Assembly (NCBI RefSeq): GCF_030709675.1
Contig: NZ_JAUZQD010000008.1
Span: 248,001 to 312,000 of the forward strand
DNA from: Symbioplanes lichenis
Lineage (GTDB): Bacteria > Actinomycetota > Actinomycetes > Mycobacteriales > Micromonosporaceae
Direction: 5' to 3'
DNA length: 64,000 nt
A model generated the notes under the pieces. That model made no database searches. It was not told the origin of the DNA and saw only the letters and a program-made list of their open reading frames with translations. The position numbers and the translations under genes were made by a program. Below, one piece after another: positions 48,270 through 55,805 of the stretch. The first letter of the stretch is position 1. Every line of letters starts with the position of its first letter.

Positions 48270-48305
48270 CGCGCGGTCCGGTTCGTCCGGGCCGCGCGGT
48301 TGTTT
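48270..48305 (+). terminator. Strong terminator-like hairpin between secG and rbpA
   Basis: Bases 48270-48281 pair with 48287-48298 (12 pairs, one G-T) around the loop TTCGT, followed by GTTGTTTG. It can end secG transcripts. Because the likely rbpA promoter is immediately upstream, it may also act as an attenuator in the rbpA leader. Confidence 0.6.
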
Positions 48306-48374
48306 GTGCACCGCTTCTTCACGCCGCCGTCCCTCCCCGGCGATGACGCCCCTCGACAGGCAGGAGTCACTCCC

Positions 48375-48716
48375 GTGTCCAGTGGCAGTGCGATTCGCGG
48401 CAGCCGCATCGGGTCCAGCCCGATGCGCCCCGACGAGCGTAGTGAGCCCGCACCCCGGCGGGAGGTGACATACTTCTGCGCCGCGGACCACGAGCTGGTG
48501 GTCCGCTTCGCCGCCGACGTCGAGCCGCCGGACACGTGGGACTGCACGCGCTGCGGCCAGCCCGCCGGCCTCGACCGGGCCAACCCGCCCGGCAAGTCGC
48601 GCACCGAGCCGTACAAGTCACACCTCGCCTATGTGAAGGAGCGCCGCTCCGACGCCGACGGCGAGGCGATCCTGGCCGAGGCCCTGGCCAAGGTCCGCCG
48701 CCGCCGCGGCGAGTGA
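48375..48716 (+). CDS. rbpA: RNA polymerase-binding protein RbpA
   Basis: 113 residues. N-terminal tail AIRGSRIGS, central core with zinc-site-like TYFCAADHELVVRFAADVE and DCTRCGQPAGL, a basic linker (GKSRTEPYKSH) and the sigma-interacting C-terminal helix (LAYVKERRSDADGEAILAEAL). Actinobacteria-specific activator that stabilises open complexes with the principal sigma factor. GTG at 48375 with AGGAG eight bases upstream. Confidence 0.93.
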   Translation: MSSGSAIRGSRIGSSPMRPDERSEPAPRREVTYFCAADHELVVRFAADVEPPDTWDCTRCGQPAGLDRANPPGKSRTEPYKSHLAYVKERRSDADGEAILAEALAKVRRRRGE

Positions 48717-48742
48717 CCGGCGCCCCGATTCCTCGGCGCCGG
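48717..48742 (+). terminator. rbpA terminator hairpin
   Basis: Eight-pair stem CCGGCGCC (48717-48724) with GGCGCCGG (48735-48742), starting at the stop codon of rbpA. No T tract. Confidence 0.5.
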
Positions 48743-48746
48743 ATGG

Positions 48747-48762
48747 TGTGACGGGCATCACT
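48747..48762. promoter_or_regulatory. CRP-like binding site
   Basis: TGTGA at 48747-48751 and TCACT at 48758-48762 are separated by six bases, one mismatch from the TGTGA-N6-TCACA site of CRP-family regulators. It is 77 bases before the secreted repeat protein gene. Confidence 0.4.
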
Positions 48763-48838
48763 TCGGAGCGGCCAACCGATCGGGCGGCCGTGCGTCCCTC
48801 CTTGCGAAAGCTTCCGCGATCGTGAGGAGATCGACCCG

Positions 48839-49231
48839 ATGAAGATGCCCGTACGCCTCGGACTGTGCGCCGCCGTTGCCGTGGGCGGGGTGGCCTTCGC
48901 CGCCGCCGCGTTCGCCGACGACTCGGCCCCGGCGCCGGTGCCGTCCCCGGTCGCCACGGCGTCACCCGTCCCGGACCAGCCGGCCGCTTCTCCCGTGCCG
49001 AACCAGCCGGGCGCTTCCCCGGTGCCGGACAAGCCGGGTGCGTCGCCGGTGCCGGACAAGCCGGGTGCCTCTCCGGTGCCGAACAAGCCGGGCGCTTCCC
49101 CGATGCCGAACAAGCCGGGTGCGTCGCCCGTGCCGCACAAGCCGACGGCCTCGCCGGTGCCGGACCAGCCGGCCGCGTCGCCGGTCACCGGGTACAAGCC
49201 CACCGCCGCCCCGGCTGCCGCGGGCCGCTGA
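48839..49231 (+). CDS. Small secreted protein with nine-residue Pro repeats
   Basis: 130 residues. A signal peptide (residues 1-26, ending AAAAFADD) is followed by eight tandem copies of an A-S-P-V-P-x-x-P-x unit (ASPVPDKPG and variants), then a short Ala-rich end. No enzymatic domain. It resembles cell-wall-spanning or surface repeat peptides. The stop overlaps the sigma factor start (TGATG), so both are translated together. Function unknown. Confidence 0.75.
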   Translation: MKMPVRLGLCAAVAVGGVAFAAAAFADDSAPAPVPSPVATASPVPDQPAASPVPNQPGASPVPDKPGASPVPDKPGASPVPNKPGASPMPNKPGASPVPHKPTASPVPDQPAASPVTGYKPTAAPAAAGR

Positions 49232-49818
49232 TGCAGGCCGCCGTCGCCCGGCCGCCGCTGCTGCGCTGGCTGCGGTCGATCCTGCCCGGCGCCACCGAGC
49301 ACCGCTCCGGCGGCGCCGGGGGCCCCGGCGGGGTGCCCGCGATCAATCAGCTCTATCACGCGCGGCGGCTGCGGCTGGTGCGGCTGGCGGTCCTCATGGT
49401 GGATGACCTGGGCACGGCCGAGGACATCGTCCAGGACGTGTTCGCGGCGCTGCACCGGCGGCACGGGCCGGAGCTGCGCACCCTCGCCGACCCGGACGCG
49501 TACCTCACCACCGGGGTGCTCAACGCGGCCCGGTCGGCGCTGCGCCGCCGGCGGACGGCCCGGGCCTATGTGCCCCCGCCCGCCGGCACCGCGCCCGCCG
49601 CCGAGGACGAGGCGCTGCTGGGCGAGCAGGACCGCGAGGTGCTGTCCGCGCTGCGCGAGCTGACCGTGCGGCAGCGCCAGGTGGTGGTGCTGCGCTACTG
49701 GTCGGAGCTGTCCGAACGGGAGATCGCCGAGGCGCTGCACATCTCGCCCGGCACGGTGAAGTCGACCGCCAGCCGGGCCCTGACGATCCTGCGCGGCCTG
49801 CTGGGAGGTCATCGATGA
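49231..49818 (+). CDS. ECF RNA polymerase sigma factor (sigma-70 family)
   Basis: 195 residues. Region 2 is YHARRLRLVRLAVLMVDDLGTAEDIVQDVFAALHRR (part: GTAEDIVQDVFAALHRR) near residues 45-80 and region 4 LRELTVRQRQVVVLRYWSELSEREIAEAL to SPGTVKSTASRAL near 145-185. An N-terminal tail of 35 residues precedes region 2. Translation is coupled to the secreted protein upstream and to the membrane protein downstream (ATGA). Confidence 0.9.
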   Translation: MQAAVARPPLLRWLRSILPGATEHRSGGAGGPGGVPAINQLYHARRLRLVRLAVLMVDDLGTAEDIVQDVFAALHRRHGPELRTLADPDAYLTTGVLNAARSALRRRRTARAYVPPPAGTAPAAEDEALLGEQDREVLSALRELTVRQRQVVVLRYWSELSEREIAEALHISPGTVKSTASRALTILRGLLGGHR

Positions 49819-50306
49819 GCACCCTGGAGAGCAGGCTGCGGTCCACGCTGGCCGCCCGGGCCGAGCTGATCACCCCCGAGCGGTTGAGCCCCGCGGTGCC
49901 CCCGACCGCGCCGGCTCCCGTGCGCTCGCGCCGGCCCGCGATCATCGCGGTGATCCTGGCCGCGGCGGCGGTCGCGCTGGTGGCGGTGGCCATGCTCACC
50001 CCCGGTCTGGTACGCGGCCCCGCGCCGCAGCCGCCCGCCGGACCCGTCCCGTCGCCCTCGCTGTCGCCGTCCGTGCCGGTCTCGCCCAGCCCGCGCTCGG
50101 GCTCGCAGGCCAGCCCGCGCCCGAACAACGAGAACGCCCGCCCCGGCGCCGGCGCGACCACGGCCGGCCCGGGTGCCGACGCGACAACCGGCGGCCCGGG
50201 TGCCCCGGAAGCGACGCCCGACTTACCCGCCGGCACCAAACCGGCCGGGACCGGCGCGGGACCGGCCGCCGCCGACGACGAGCCGGTCTCACCCACGCCC
50301 CGGTGA
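49815..50306 (+). CDS. Single-pass membrane protein with Pro/Gly-rich exterior, possible anti-sigma
   Basis: 163 residues: a short cytoplasmic part (LESRLRSTLAARAELITPERLSP), one hydrophobic segment at about residues 42-62, then a low-complexity Pro/Ser/Gly/Ala outer region. It lacks the HxxxCxxC zinc anti-sigma motif. Its position directly after, and overlapping, an ECF sigma factor gene suggests a regulator of that sigma factor; this is inference from context. Confidence 0.7.
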   Translation: MSTLESRLRSTLAARAELITPERLSPAVPPTAPAPVRSRRPAIIAVILAAAAVALVAVAMLTPGLVRGPAPQPPAGPVPSPSLSPSVPVSPSPRSGSQASPRPNNENARPGAGATTAGPGADATTGGPGAPEATPDLPAGTKPAGTGAGPAAADDEPVSPTPR

Positions 50307-50357
50307 ACCGCCGCCGGAGTCAACCCGGAGTGGGCAGCCCGGTGACAGGATGGCCCG

Positions 50358-50765
50358 GTGAACTGGACACTCGAGGTAGTGGTGGTGCCCGTCAGCGACA
50401 TCGACCGGGCCAAGGAGTTCTACGCGGACAAGCTCGGCTTCCACGTCGACCACGACATCGCGCCGGGCGGTGACGTGCGCATCGTGCAGCTGACCCCGCC
50501 CGGCTCGGGCTGCTCGATCGTGCTCGGCCGGGGTGCGGTGCCGCACATGGTGCCCGGGTCGCTCAAGGGGCTCCAGCTCGTCGTCCCGGACATCACCCGG
50601 GCCCACGCCGAGCTGGTCGAGCGCGGGGTCGACGTGAGCGACGTGCAGAAGCTGGGCGAGAATCCGGCGCCCACGCCGCACCCGCTCGACAACGTCGGCT
50701 TCGTCTTCTTCGCCGACCCCGACGGCAACGAGTGGGGCGTGCAGCAGATCTCGTCCCGCCCCTGA
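50358..50765 (+). CDS. VOC-family (glyoxalase/dioxygenase superfamily) protein
   Basis: 135 residues, a single two-module VOC domain: VPVSDIDRAKEFYADKLGF at the start and FVFFADPDGNEWGVQQI at the end. Metal-dependent in the family, but the substrate is not readable. GTG start with CAGGAT seven bases upstream, possibly leaderless. Confidence 0.85.
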   Translation: MNWTLEVVVVPVSDIDRAKEFYADKLGFHVDHDIAPGGDVRIVQLTPPGSGCSIVLGRGAVPHMVPGSLKGLQLVVPDITRAHAELVERGVDVSDVQKLGENPAPTPHPLDNVGFVFFADPDGNEWGVQQISSRP

Positions 50766-50782
50766 CCCGGCCACCGCCGCGG

Positions 50783-50903
50783 CGACACGCGGAGACACGC
50801 GGCGGCGGGGCGACACGGCGACACGCGGCGGCGGGGCGACACGGCGACACGCGGCGGCGCGGCGACACGGCGACACGCGGCGGCGCGGCGACACGCGGCG
50901 GGC
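50783..50903. repeat. 26-bp tandem repeats between the VOC and FAD genes
   Basis: Units 50811-50836, 50837-50862 and 50863-50888 share CGACACGGCGACACGCGGCG plus six bases; partial copies flank them at 50783-50810 and 50889-50903. They lie between convergent genes, touching the stop of the FAD monooxygenase. Confidence 0.9.
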
Positions 50904-52010
50904 TCAGATCGGCGCGGCCATGGCGGCGTGGCCGCGGGCCTGCAGGGCGTGGACCTCGTCGTGGCGGCCCGCGACCTCGCTGCGGCCGATCGCCACGGAC
51001 GTCTCGACCAGCCGGCGGGCCCGCTCGTGGCGCCGCTCGTCGTAGGCGGCGAAGGCCACGCCCAGGTCGTCGTGCCGCGTGACCTCCTCGGCCAGCACGA
51101 CCGCGTCCTCGATGGCCAGGGCGGCGCCCGACACGAGCTGGGGCGACGGGGAGTGGGCGGCGTCGCCGAGGAGGACGCCGCGGCCCGCGTGCCACGGTCC
51201 GTCGACGAACAGGGCGTGCACGGGACGGCGTACCACCTGGGCCGGATCTTTGATCGTGTCCCGCACGGCGGCGAACGGCCCGGTGAAGGGCGCCAGCAGG
51301 GCCCGCATGCCGTCCGCCAGCTCCGCGGCCGGCAGCTCCTCCGGCGCGGCGAGGCTCTGCGTCAGGAAGACGTAACCCTTGTCCGCGGAGATCGGGATCA
51401 AGCCGGTCGTGAACGTCGGCCCGGCGTAGGTGTGGACCGCGGTCGCCCACTCCGGCCGATCGACGAGGGCGCGCCACACCATCTGGCCCGTGTACCACGG
51501 CTCGCCGGGCAGGCCGAGCTGCTCGCGGGTGCGGGACCGCACCCCGTCGGCGCCGGCCACATAGTCCGGGCGGCGCGTGGTGCCGTCGCTGAGTCGTACG
51601 GTCGCGGTCCGGGGCTCGAGCTCGCGCACCGACAAGCCCGTACGCAGCACCGCGCCCAGCCCCTCCGCCCGCTCGCGCAGGATCCGGTGCAGCGCGGGCC
51701 GGCCCATGCCCACCTCGGCCGGCTGCCCGGGCCCGAGCACGCTGGGCAGGTCCATCGTGGCGCGTACGGTGCCGGCGGCGTCGCAATGGAACGTCCGGAA
51801 GATCGGGCAGCCCGCCGCCGTGCATTCGCCGGCCAGCTCCACCGCCCGCAGCGCCCGCACGGCCGGCCCGGTGAGGCTGAGCCCCCAGCCGGCGACCGTC
51901 CAGTCCGGCCGCGCCTCCACGACCTCGACCTCGTGTCCCGCCCGCCGCGCGGCGACCGCGTGGGTGAGCCCCGCGATCCCGCCCCCGACGATCAGCACCG
52001 ACCGTTTCAC
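50904..52010 (-). CDS. FAD-dependent monooxygenase (PHBH/UbiH-like)
   Basis: 368 residues. FAD-binding GxGxxG as VLIVGGGIAGLTHAVAARR at the N-terminus, the DG motif YVAGADGVRSRTR near residue 155 and the second FAD motif GVLLGDAAHSPSPQL near residue 285. Such enzymes hydroxylate aromatic or polyketide substrates using NAD(P)H; the substrate here is unknown. Transcribed alone after pgl. Confidence 0.88.
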   Translation of the reverse strand: MKRSVLIVGGGIAGLTHAVAARRAGHEVEVVEARPDWTVAGWGLSLTGPAVRALRAVELAGECTAAGCPIFRTFHCDAAGTVRATMDLPSVLGPGQPAEVGMGRPALHRILRERAEGLGAVLRTGLSVRELEPRTATVRLSDGTTRRPDYVAGADGVRSRTREQLGLPGEPWYTGQMVWRALVDRPEWATAVHTYAGPTFTTGLIPISADKGYVFLTQSLAAPEELPAAELADGMRALLAPFTGPFAAVRDTIKDPAQVVRRPVHALFVDGPWHAGRGVLLGDAAHSPSPQLVSGAALAIEDAVVLAEEVTRHDDLGVAFAAYDERRHERARRLVETSVAIGRSEVAGRHDEVHALQARGHAAMAAPI

Positions 52011-52149
52011 GACACCACGCTCCCGGGTCCGTCAACCGGTCCAGTGTGGACTGCCCCGCCGGTGGTCACCACCCCGCACGAGTGACTGACGCGGCGCCGG
52101 CCACCACGTGGGTGACCGGCGCCGCGTTTGACGTCGATGCTCGGCGCTC

Positions 52150-52248
52150 GCCGGCGGCTGCGGTTGGTCCGCGTTCGCCGGCTGCGGTTGGTCCGCGCTT
52201 GCCGGCTGCGGTTGGTCCGCGCTTGCCGGCTGCGGTCGGTCAGCGCTT
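52150..52248. repeat. 24-bp tandem repeats carrying the 3' end of pgl
   Basis: Units 52177-52200, 52201-52224 and 52225-52248, with a longer degenerate unit before them (52150-52176), consensus GCCGGCTGCGGTTGGTCCGC plus four bases. The last unit holds the final codons (Gly-Lys-Arg) and stop of pgl; the others are downstream copies in which the stop TGA reads GGA. Confidence 0.88.
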
Positions 52249-52974
52249 GCCGGCGGCCGCGGTGTCGAGGAGCCAGAGCGTGCGCGACGTCCCGGCGACC
52301 CGGGCGGCGGGCAGGGCCTGGTCGCCGCCCAGCGCCGCGGCGACCGCCACGGCCTTGTCCGGGCCCGCCGCGACCAGCCACACCTCGGCCGCCGAGCGGA
52401 TGGCCTCGAGCGTGAGCGAGATCCGGGTGGGCGGCGGCTTCGGGCTGTTGTGCACGGCGATGGCGGCGCCGGTGCCCGTGGCGTCGGGGTGCTCCGGGAA
52501 GAGCGACGCCACGTGGCCGTCCTCACCCACGCCCAGCATCAGCACGTCGAAGGCCGGCACGGTGCCCCCGCCGGCGGCCGCGGTCAGGGCCTCGGCGTAG
52601 CGGACCGCGGCGGCCTCGGCGTCGTCGCCGTCCGGGCCGTCGGAGGCCGGCATCGCGTGCACCCGGGCCGGGTCGAGCGGAAGCGCGTCGAGCAGGGCCT
52701 CGCGGGCCTGGGTCTCGTTGCGGTCCGCGTCGCCGGCGGGCAGGAAGCGCTCGTCGCCCCACCACAGGTCCACCCGGGCCCAGTCGATGGCGCCGGAGGC
52801 GGGCAGCTCCTGCACGGCGCGCAGCACCTTCGCCGCGACGCGGCCGCCGGTCAGCACCACGTGGGCGTGACCCCGCACGGCCTGCGCGTCGATGATCGTG
52901 GTGACCAGGCGGGCCGCCACGGACGACGCCAGCACGTCGGCGTCGGGAACCACCACCACAACGGTCTCGCTCAT
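52240..52974 (-). CDS. pgl: 6-phosphogluconolactonase
   Basis: Hydrolyses 6-phosphogluconolactone in the oxidative pentose phosphate pathway; 244 residues. Family motifs: VVLTGGRVAAKVLRAV, the substrate-site WWGDERFLPAGDADRNETQ and LGVGEDGHVASLFP. Last gene of the pentose phosphate cluster, but separated from opcA by a terminator and a repeat array, so it may have its own promoter. The ATG at 52974 gives a normal N-terminus. Confidence 0.93.
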   Translation of the reverse strand: MSETVVVVVPDADVLASSVAARLVTTIIDAQAVRGHAHVVLTGGRVAAKVLRAVQELPASGAIDWARVDLWWGDERFLPAGDADRNETQAREALLDALPLDPARVHAMPASDGPDGDDAEAAAVRYAEALTAAAGGGTVPAFDVLMLGVGEDGHVASLFPEHPDATGTGAAIAVHNSPKPPPTRISLTLEAIRSAAEVWLVAAGPDKAVAVAAALGGDQALPAARVAGTSRTLWLLDTAAAGKR

Positions 52975-53020
52975 GGGACCCCTCGCTCAGCACAGGGCCG
53001 CGGATGGCCGCGGCCTTCGA

Positions 53021-53144
53021 AACGGTGCCGCGGGCGAGCCGCGGCTTACATAACAGCGCCGCAGGCATACCGCGGCTTTCACAACAGAGCCGCGGGCGAG
53101 CCGCGGCTTACACAACAGCGCCGCGGGCGGGCCGCGGCCACCGC
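53021..53144. repeat. Four 31-bp tandem repeats with internal hairpins
   Basis: Units begin at 53021, 53052, 53083 and 53114. Each contains a CCGCGG-like inverted pair (for example GCCGCGG-GCGAG-CCGCGGC) able to form a short stem. They separate the opcA terminator from pgl. Confidence 0.88.
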
Positions 53145-53168
53145 TTCACGACGAAGCGGCCGAAAGAA

Positions 53169-53206
53169 ACGGGGCCGCACCGCCCAGCCAGGCGGAACGG
53201 CCCCGT
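53169..53206 (-). terminator. Terminator of the tkt-tal-zwf-opcA operon
   Basis: ACGGGGCCG (53169-53177) pairs with CGGCCCCGT (53198-53206), and inside CCGCC (53180-53184) pairs with GGCGG (53191-53195). On the minus strand the stem is followed by TTTCTTTCG. It lies about 20 bases after the opcA stop. Confidence 0.75.
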
Positions 53207-53227
53207 CGATCTTAGTCACGGCCCCGA

Positions 53228-54241
53228 TCAGGCCGCCGAGCCGCCCGGACCGGCCATCGCGGCGTCGTCGCCGGCGCGGCGGGCGAGCGCCGGGTCCTTC
53301 CAGACGTGCACGCGCGCGGCCGGCTTGTGGTCCAGGTCCTTGATGCCGGCCATGGCGCCGAGCGCCTCGCCGTAGATCTGGTCCGGGTCGAGCCGGCGCA
53401 GCTCCTCGGCCAGCTCGTCGCCGACCGGGCGCTTGGGGAGCGGCATGTAGCGGGGCTCCTGGCCCGTACGCGAGAACAGCGCCGTGCCCTCCTCGCGGGT
53501 GACCGTCACGCAGTCGCCGTTGGCGCACTCGAGCTGGACGGAGTGCATGCGCGGGGCGCGGTCGGTGTGCTCCCAGACCGGGTCGATGCCCAGCCGGGAC
53601 TTGAGCCAGCCGACCATCAGCGCGGCCGTCGGGTCGTTGGACGGGGCCACCACGGTCGCGCCGGTGACGCGCTCCTCGGTGGAGTCGAACGCGCCCGCGA
53701 CCAGGGTGCGCCACAGGGTGATGCGGGTCCAGGTCAGGTCGGTGTCGCCCGGGGCGTAGTCGACGGCCCGCTGCTTGAGCGCCGCGACCGGGTCGGCCGC
53801 GAGCTTGCTGTCGGTGATGCGCCGGTCCGCGACCACGCCGAGGAAGTCGTTGGCGATCATGTCCGGCGGCGCGCTGTGCCACCAGGTGACCACCGGGACG
53901 TCCGGCGCCAGCAGCGGCATGACGACCGACTCGGCGTGCAGCGCGAGGCGGCCGTACATGCGCATCACGACGGCCTCGGCCGGGCCCAGCCGGCCGCCGA
54001 CGACGATCTCGGCGTCGAGCCGGCTGCGGCCCTCCAGGTCGGAGCGGACCACGATGAGCAGCCGGCACGGGTGCGCCGACGCGGCGATGGTCGCGGCGGC
54101 CTCGGCCTCGCGGACCTGCTTCTCCTCGACGACCGCGACCAGCGTCAGGGCGAGGCCGGAGGCCACACCGCCCGCGCTGCGCCGTTCGGCAGCGAGGGCC
54201 TTGACGACCTCGGTGCCGGTCGTGTCCCACAGACCGATCAT
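53228..54241 (-). CDS. opcA: Glucose-6-phosphate dehydrogenase assembly protein OpcA
   Basis: 337 residues. OpcA is needed for assembly and redox control of glucose-6-phosphate dehydrogenase in actinobacteria and cyanobacteria. Conserved segments: HPCRLLIVVRSDLEGRSRLDAEI, VMPLLAPDVPVVTWWHSAPP and SRLGIDPVWEH. The ATG at 54241 overlaps the zwf stop by four bases (ATGA), which decides the start. Confidence 0.94.
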   Translation of the reverse strand: MIGLWDTTGTEVVKALAAERRSAGGVASGLALTLVAVVEEKQVREAEAAATIAASAHPCRLLIVVRSDLEGRSRLDAEIVVGGRLGPAEAVVMRMYGRLALHAESVVMPLLAPDVPVVTWWHSAPPDMIANDFLGVVADRRITDSKLAADPVAALKQRAVDYAPGDTDLTWTRITLWRTLVAGAFDSTEERVTGATVVAPSNDPTAALMVGWLKSRLGIDPVWEHTDRAPRMHSVQLECANGDCVTVTREEGTALFSRTGQEPRYMPLPKRPVGDELAEELRRLDPDQIYGEALGAMAGIKDLDHKPAARVHVWKDPALARRAGDDAAMAGPGGSAA

Positions 54242-55764
54242 GCCCGCCTCCAAGCACGGCCCTCACGGGCCAGCATCTCGTCCGCCGCGCGCGGACCCCA
54301 CTCACCCGACCGGTACGGCTCGGGCTTGGTGCCCGCCCACGCCGCCTCCAGCGGGTCGATGACCGCCCAGCTCTGCTCGATCTCGGCCGCGTCCGGGAAC
54401 AGCGTCCGGTCGCCGATGAGCACGTCGAGGATCAGCCGCTCGTACGCCTCGGGGCTGGACTCGGTGAACGCCTCGCCGTACTGGAAGTCCATCGCGATGT
54501 CGCGGATCTCCATGGTGGAGCCCGGCACCTTGGACCCGAACTTCAGCACCACGCCCTCGTCCGGCTGCACCCGGACGACCAGCTGGTTGTTGCCCAGCAT
54601 CTCGACGTCGGCCGGGTCGAACGGCAGGTGCGGCGCGCGCTTGAAGAGGATCGCGATCTCGGTCACCCGGCGCGGCAGCCGCTTGCCGACGCGCACGTAG
54701 AACGGCACGCCCGCCCAGCGCCTGTTCTGGATGCCGAGCCGGACCGCCACGTAGGTCTCCGTGGTGGACTCCTCGGGGATGCCCTTCTCCTCGAGATAGC
54801 CCACGGCCCGCTCGCCGGCCACCCAGCCCGGAAGGTATTGCCCGCGGACGGTGCCCTCGGCGATGTCCTTCGGCAGGCTGATGGCCTTGAGGACCTTGAG
54901 CCGCTCGGCCCGGATGTCGTGCGGGTCGAAGCTCGTGGGCTCCTCCATGCCGACCAGGGCCAGCAGCTGGAGCAGGTGGTTCTGCAGGACGTCACGGGCC
55001 GCGCCGGAGGCGTCGTAGAACGCCGCGCGGGTGCCGATGCCGACGTCCTCGGCCATGGTGATCTGCACCGAGTCGACGTACTTGGAATTCCACACCGGCT
55101 CGAACAGGCTGTTGGCGAAGCGGAGGGCCAGGATGTTCTGGACCGTCTCCTTGCCCAGGTAGTGGTCGATGCGGAAGACGTCGGCCGGGTTGAAGACCTC
55201 GTCGACCAGCTGGTTGAGCTCGACCGCGCTCTGCAGGTCGTTGCCGAACGGCTTCTCCACGACCACCCGGCGCCAGCCGCCGGACTTGGCGTTGTCGGCC
55301 ATGCCGGTGCGGTTGAGCTGGTTGAGCACCATGGGGAAGGCGACCGGCGGGATCGAGAAGTAGAACGCGGCGTTGCCGGTGATGCCGTTGCGCTCGCGCA
55401 GGTCGTCGAGGGTCTCGGCCAGCGTGTCGAACGCGGCGTCGTCGTCGAACGAGCCGGGCACGAAGTGGAACTGGCTCGCGAGCCGCTGCCACACGTCCTC
55501 GCGCCACGGCGTGCGGGCGCCCTTCTTGGCCGCCGCGTAGGCCAGCGCCTCGAAGTCGCCGTCGCCCCAGTCGGCCCGGGCGAAACCGAGGATGACGAAG
55601 CCCGGTGGCAGCAGACCCCGGTTCGCGAGGTCGTAGACGGCCGGAATCAGTTTCTTTCGCGACAGGTCACCGGTGACGCCGAAGATCACCAGAGCACACG
55701 GCTCCGGGATCCTGGGCAGCCGTCGGTCCTGTGCTGTGCGCAGCGGATTACCCACGTGTCCCAT
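54238..55764 (-). CDS. zwf: Glucose-6-phosphate 1-dehydrogenase
   Basis: 508 residues. NADP site FGVTGDLSRKKLIPAVYDL at the N-terminus, VVVEKPFGND, and the substrate-binding/catalytic RIDHYLGKE near residue 195. First step of the oxidative pentose phosphate pathway. Second-last gene before opcA, 41 bases downstream of the isomerase-like gene. Confidence 0.97.
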   Translation of the reverse strand: MGHVGNPLRTAQDRRLPRIPEPCALVIFGVTGDLSRKKLIPAVYDLANRGLLPPGFVILGFARADWGDGDFEALAYAAAKKGARTPWREDVWQRLASQFHFVPGSFDDDAAFDTLAETLDDLRERNGITGNAAFYFSIPPVAFPMVLNQLNRTGMADNAKSGGWRRVVVEKPFGNDLQSAVELNQLVDEVFNPADVFRIDHYLGKETVQNILALRFANSLFEPVWNSKYVDSVQITMAEDVGIGTRAAFYDASGAARDVLQNHLLQLLALVGMEEPTSFDPHDIRAERLKVLKAISLPKDIAEGTVRGQYLPGWVAGERAVGYLEEKGIPEESTTETYVAVRLGIQNRRWAGVPFYVRVGKRLPRRVTEIAILFKRAPHLPFDPADVEMLGNNQLVVRVQPDEGVVLKFGSKVPGSTMEIRDIAMDFQYGEAFTESSPEAYERLILDVLIGDRTLFPDAAEIEQSWAVIDPLEAAWAGTKPEPYRSGEWGPRAADEMLAREGRAWRRA

Positions 55765-55805
55765 CCTGCCAGCTTTTTGTCGTCCCGAAGGGTTACAGCG
55801 AAGGG

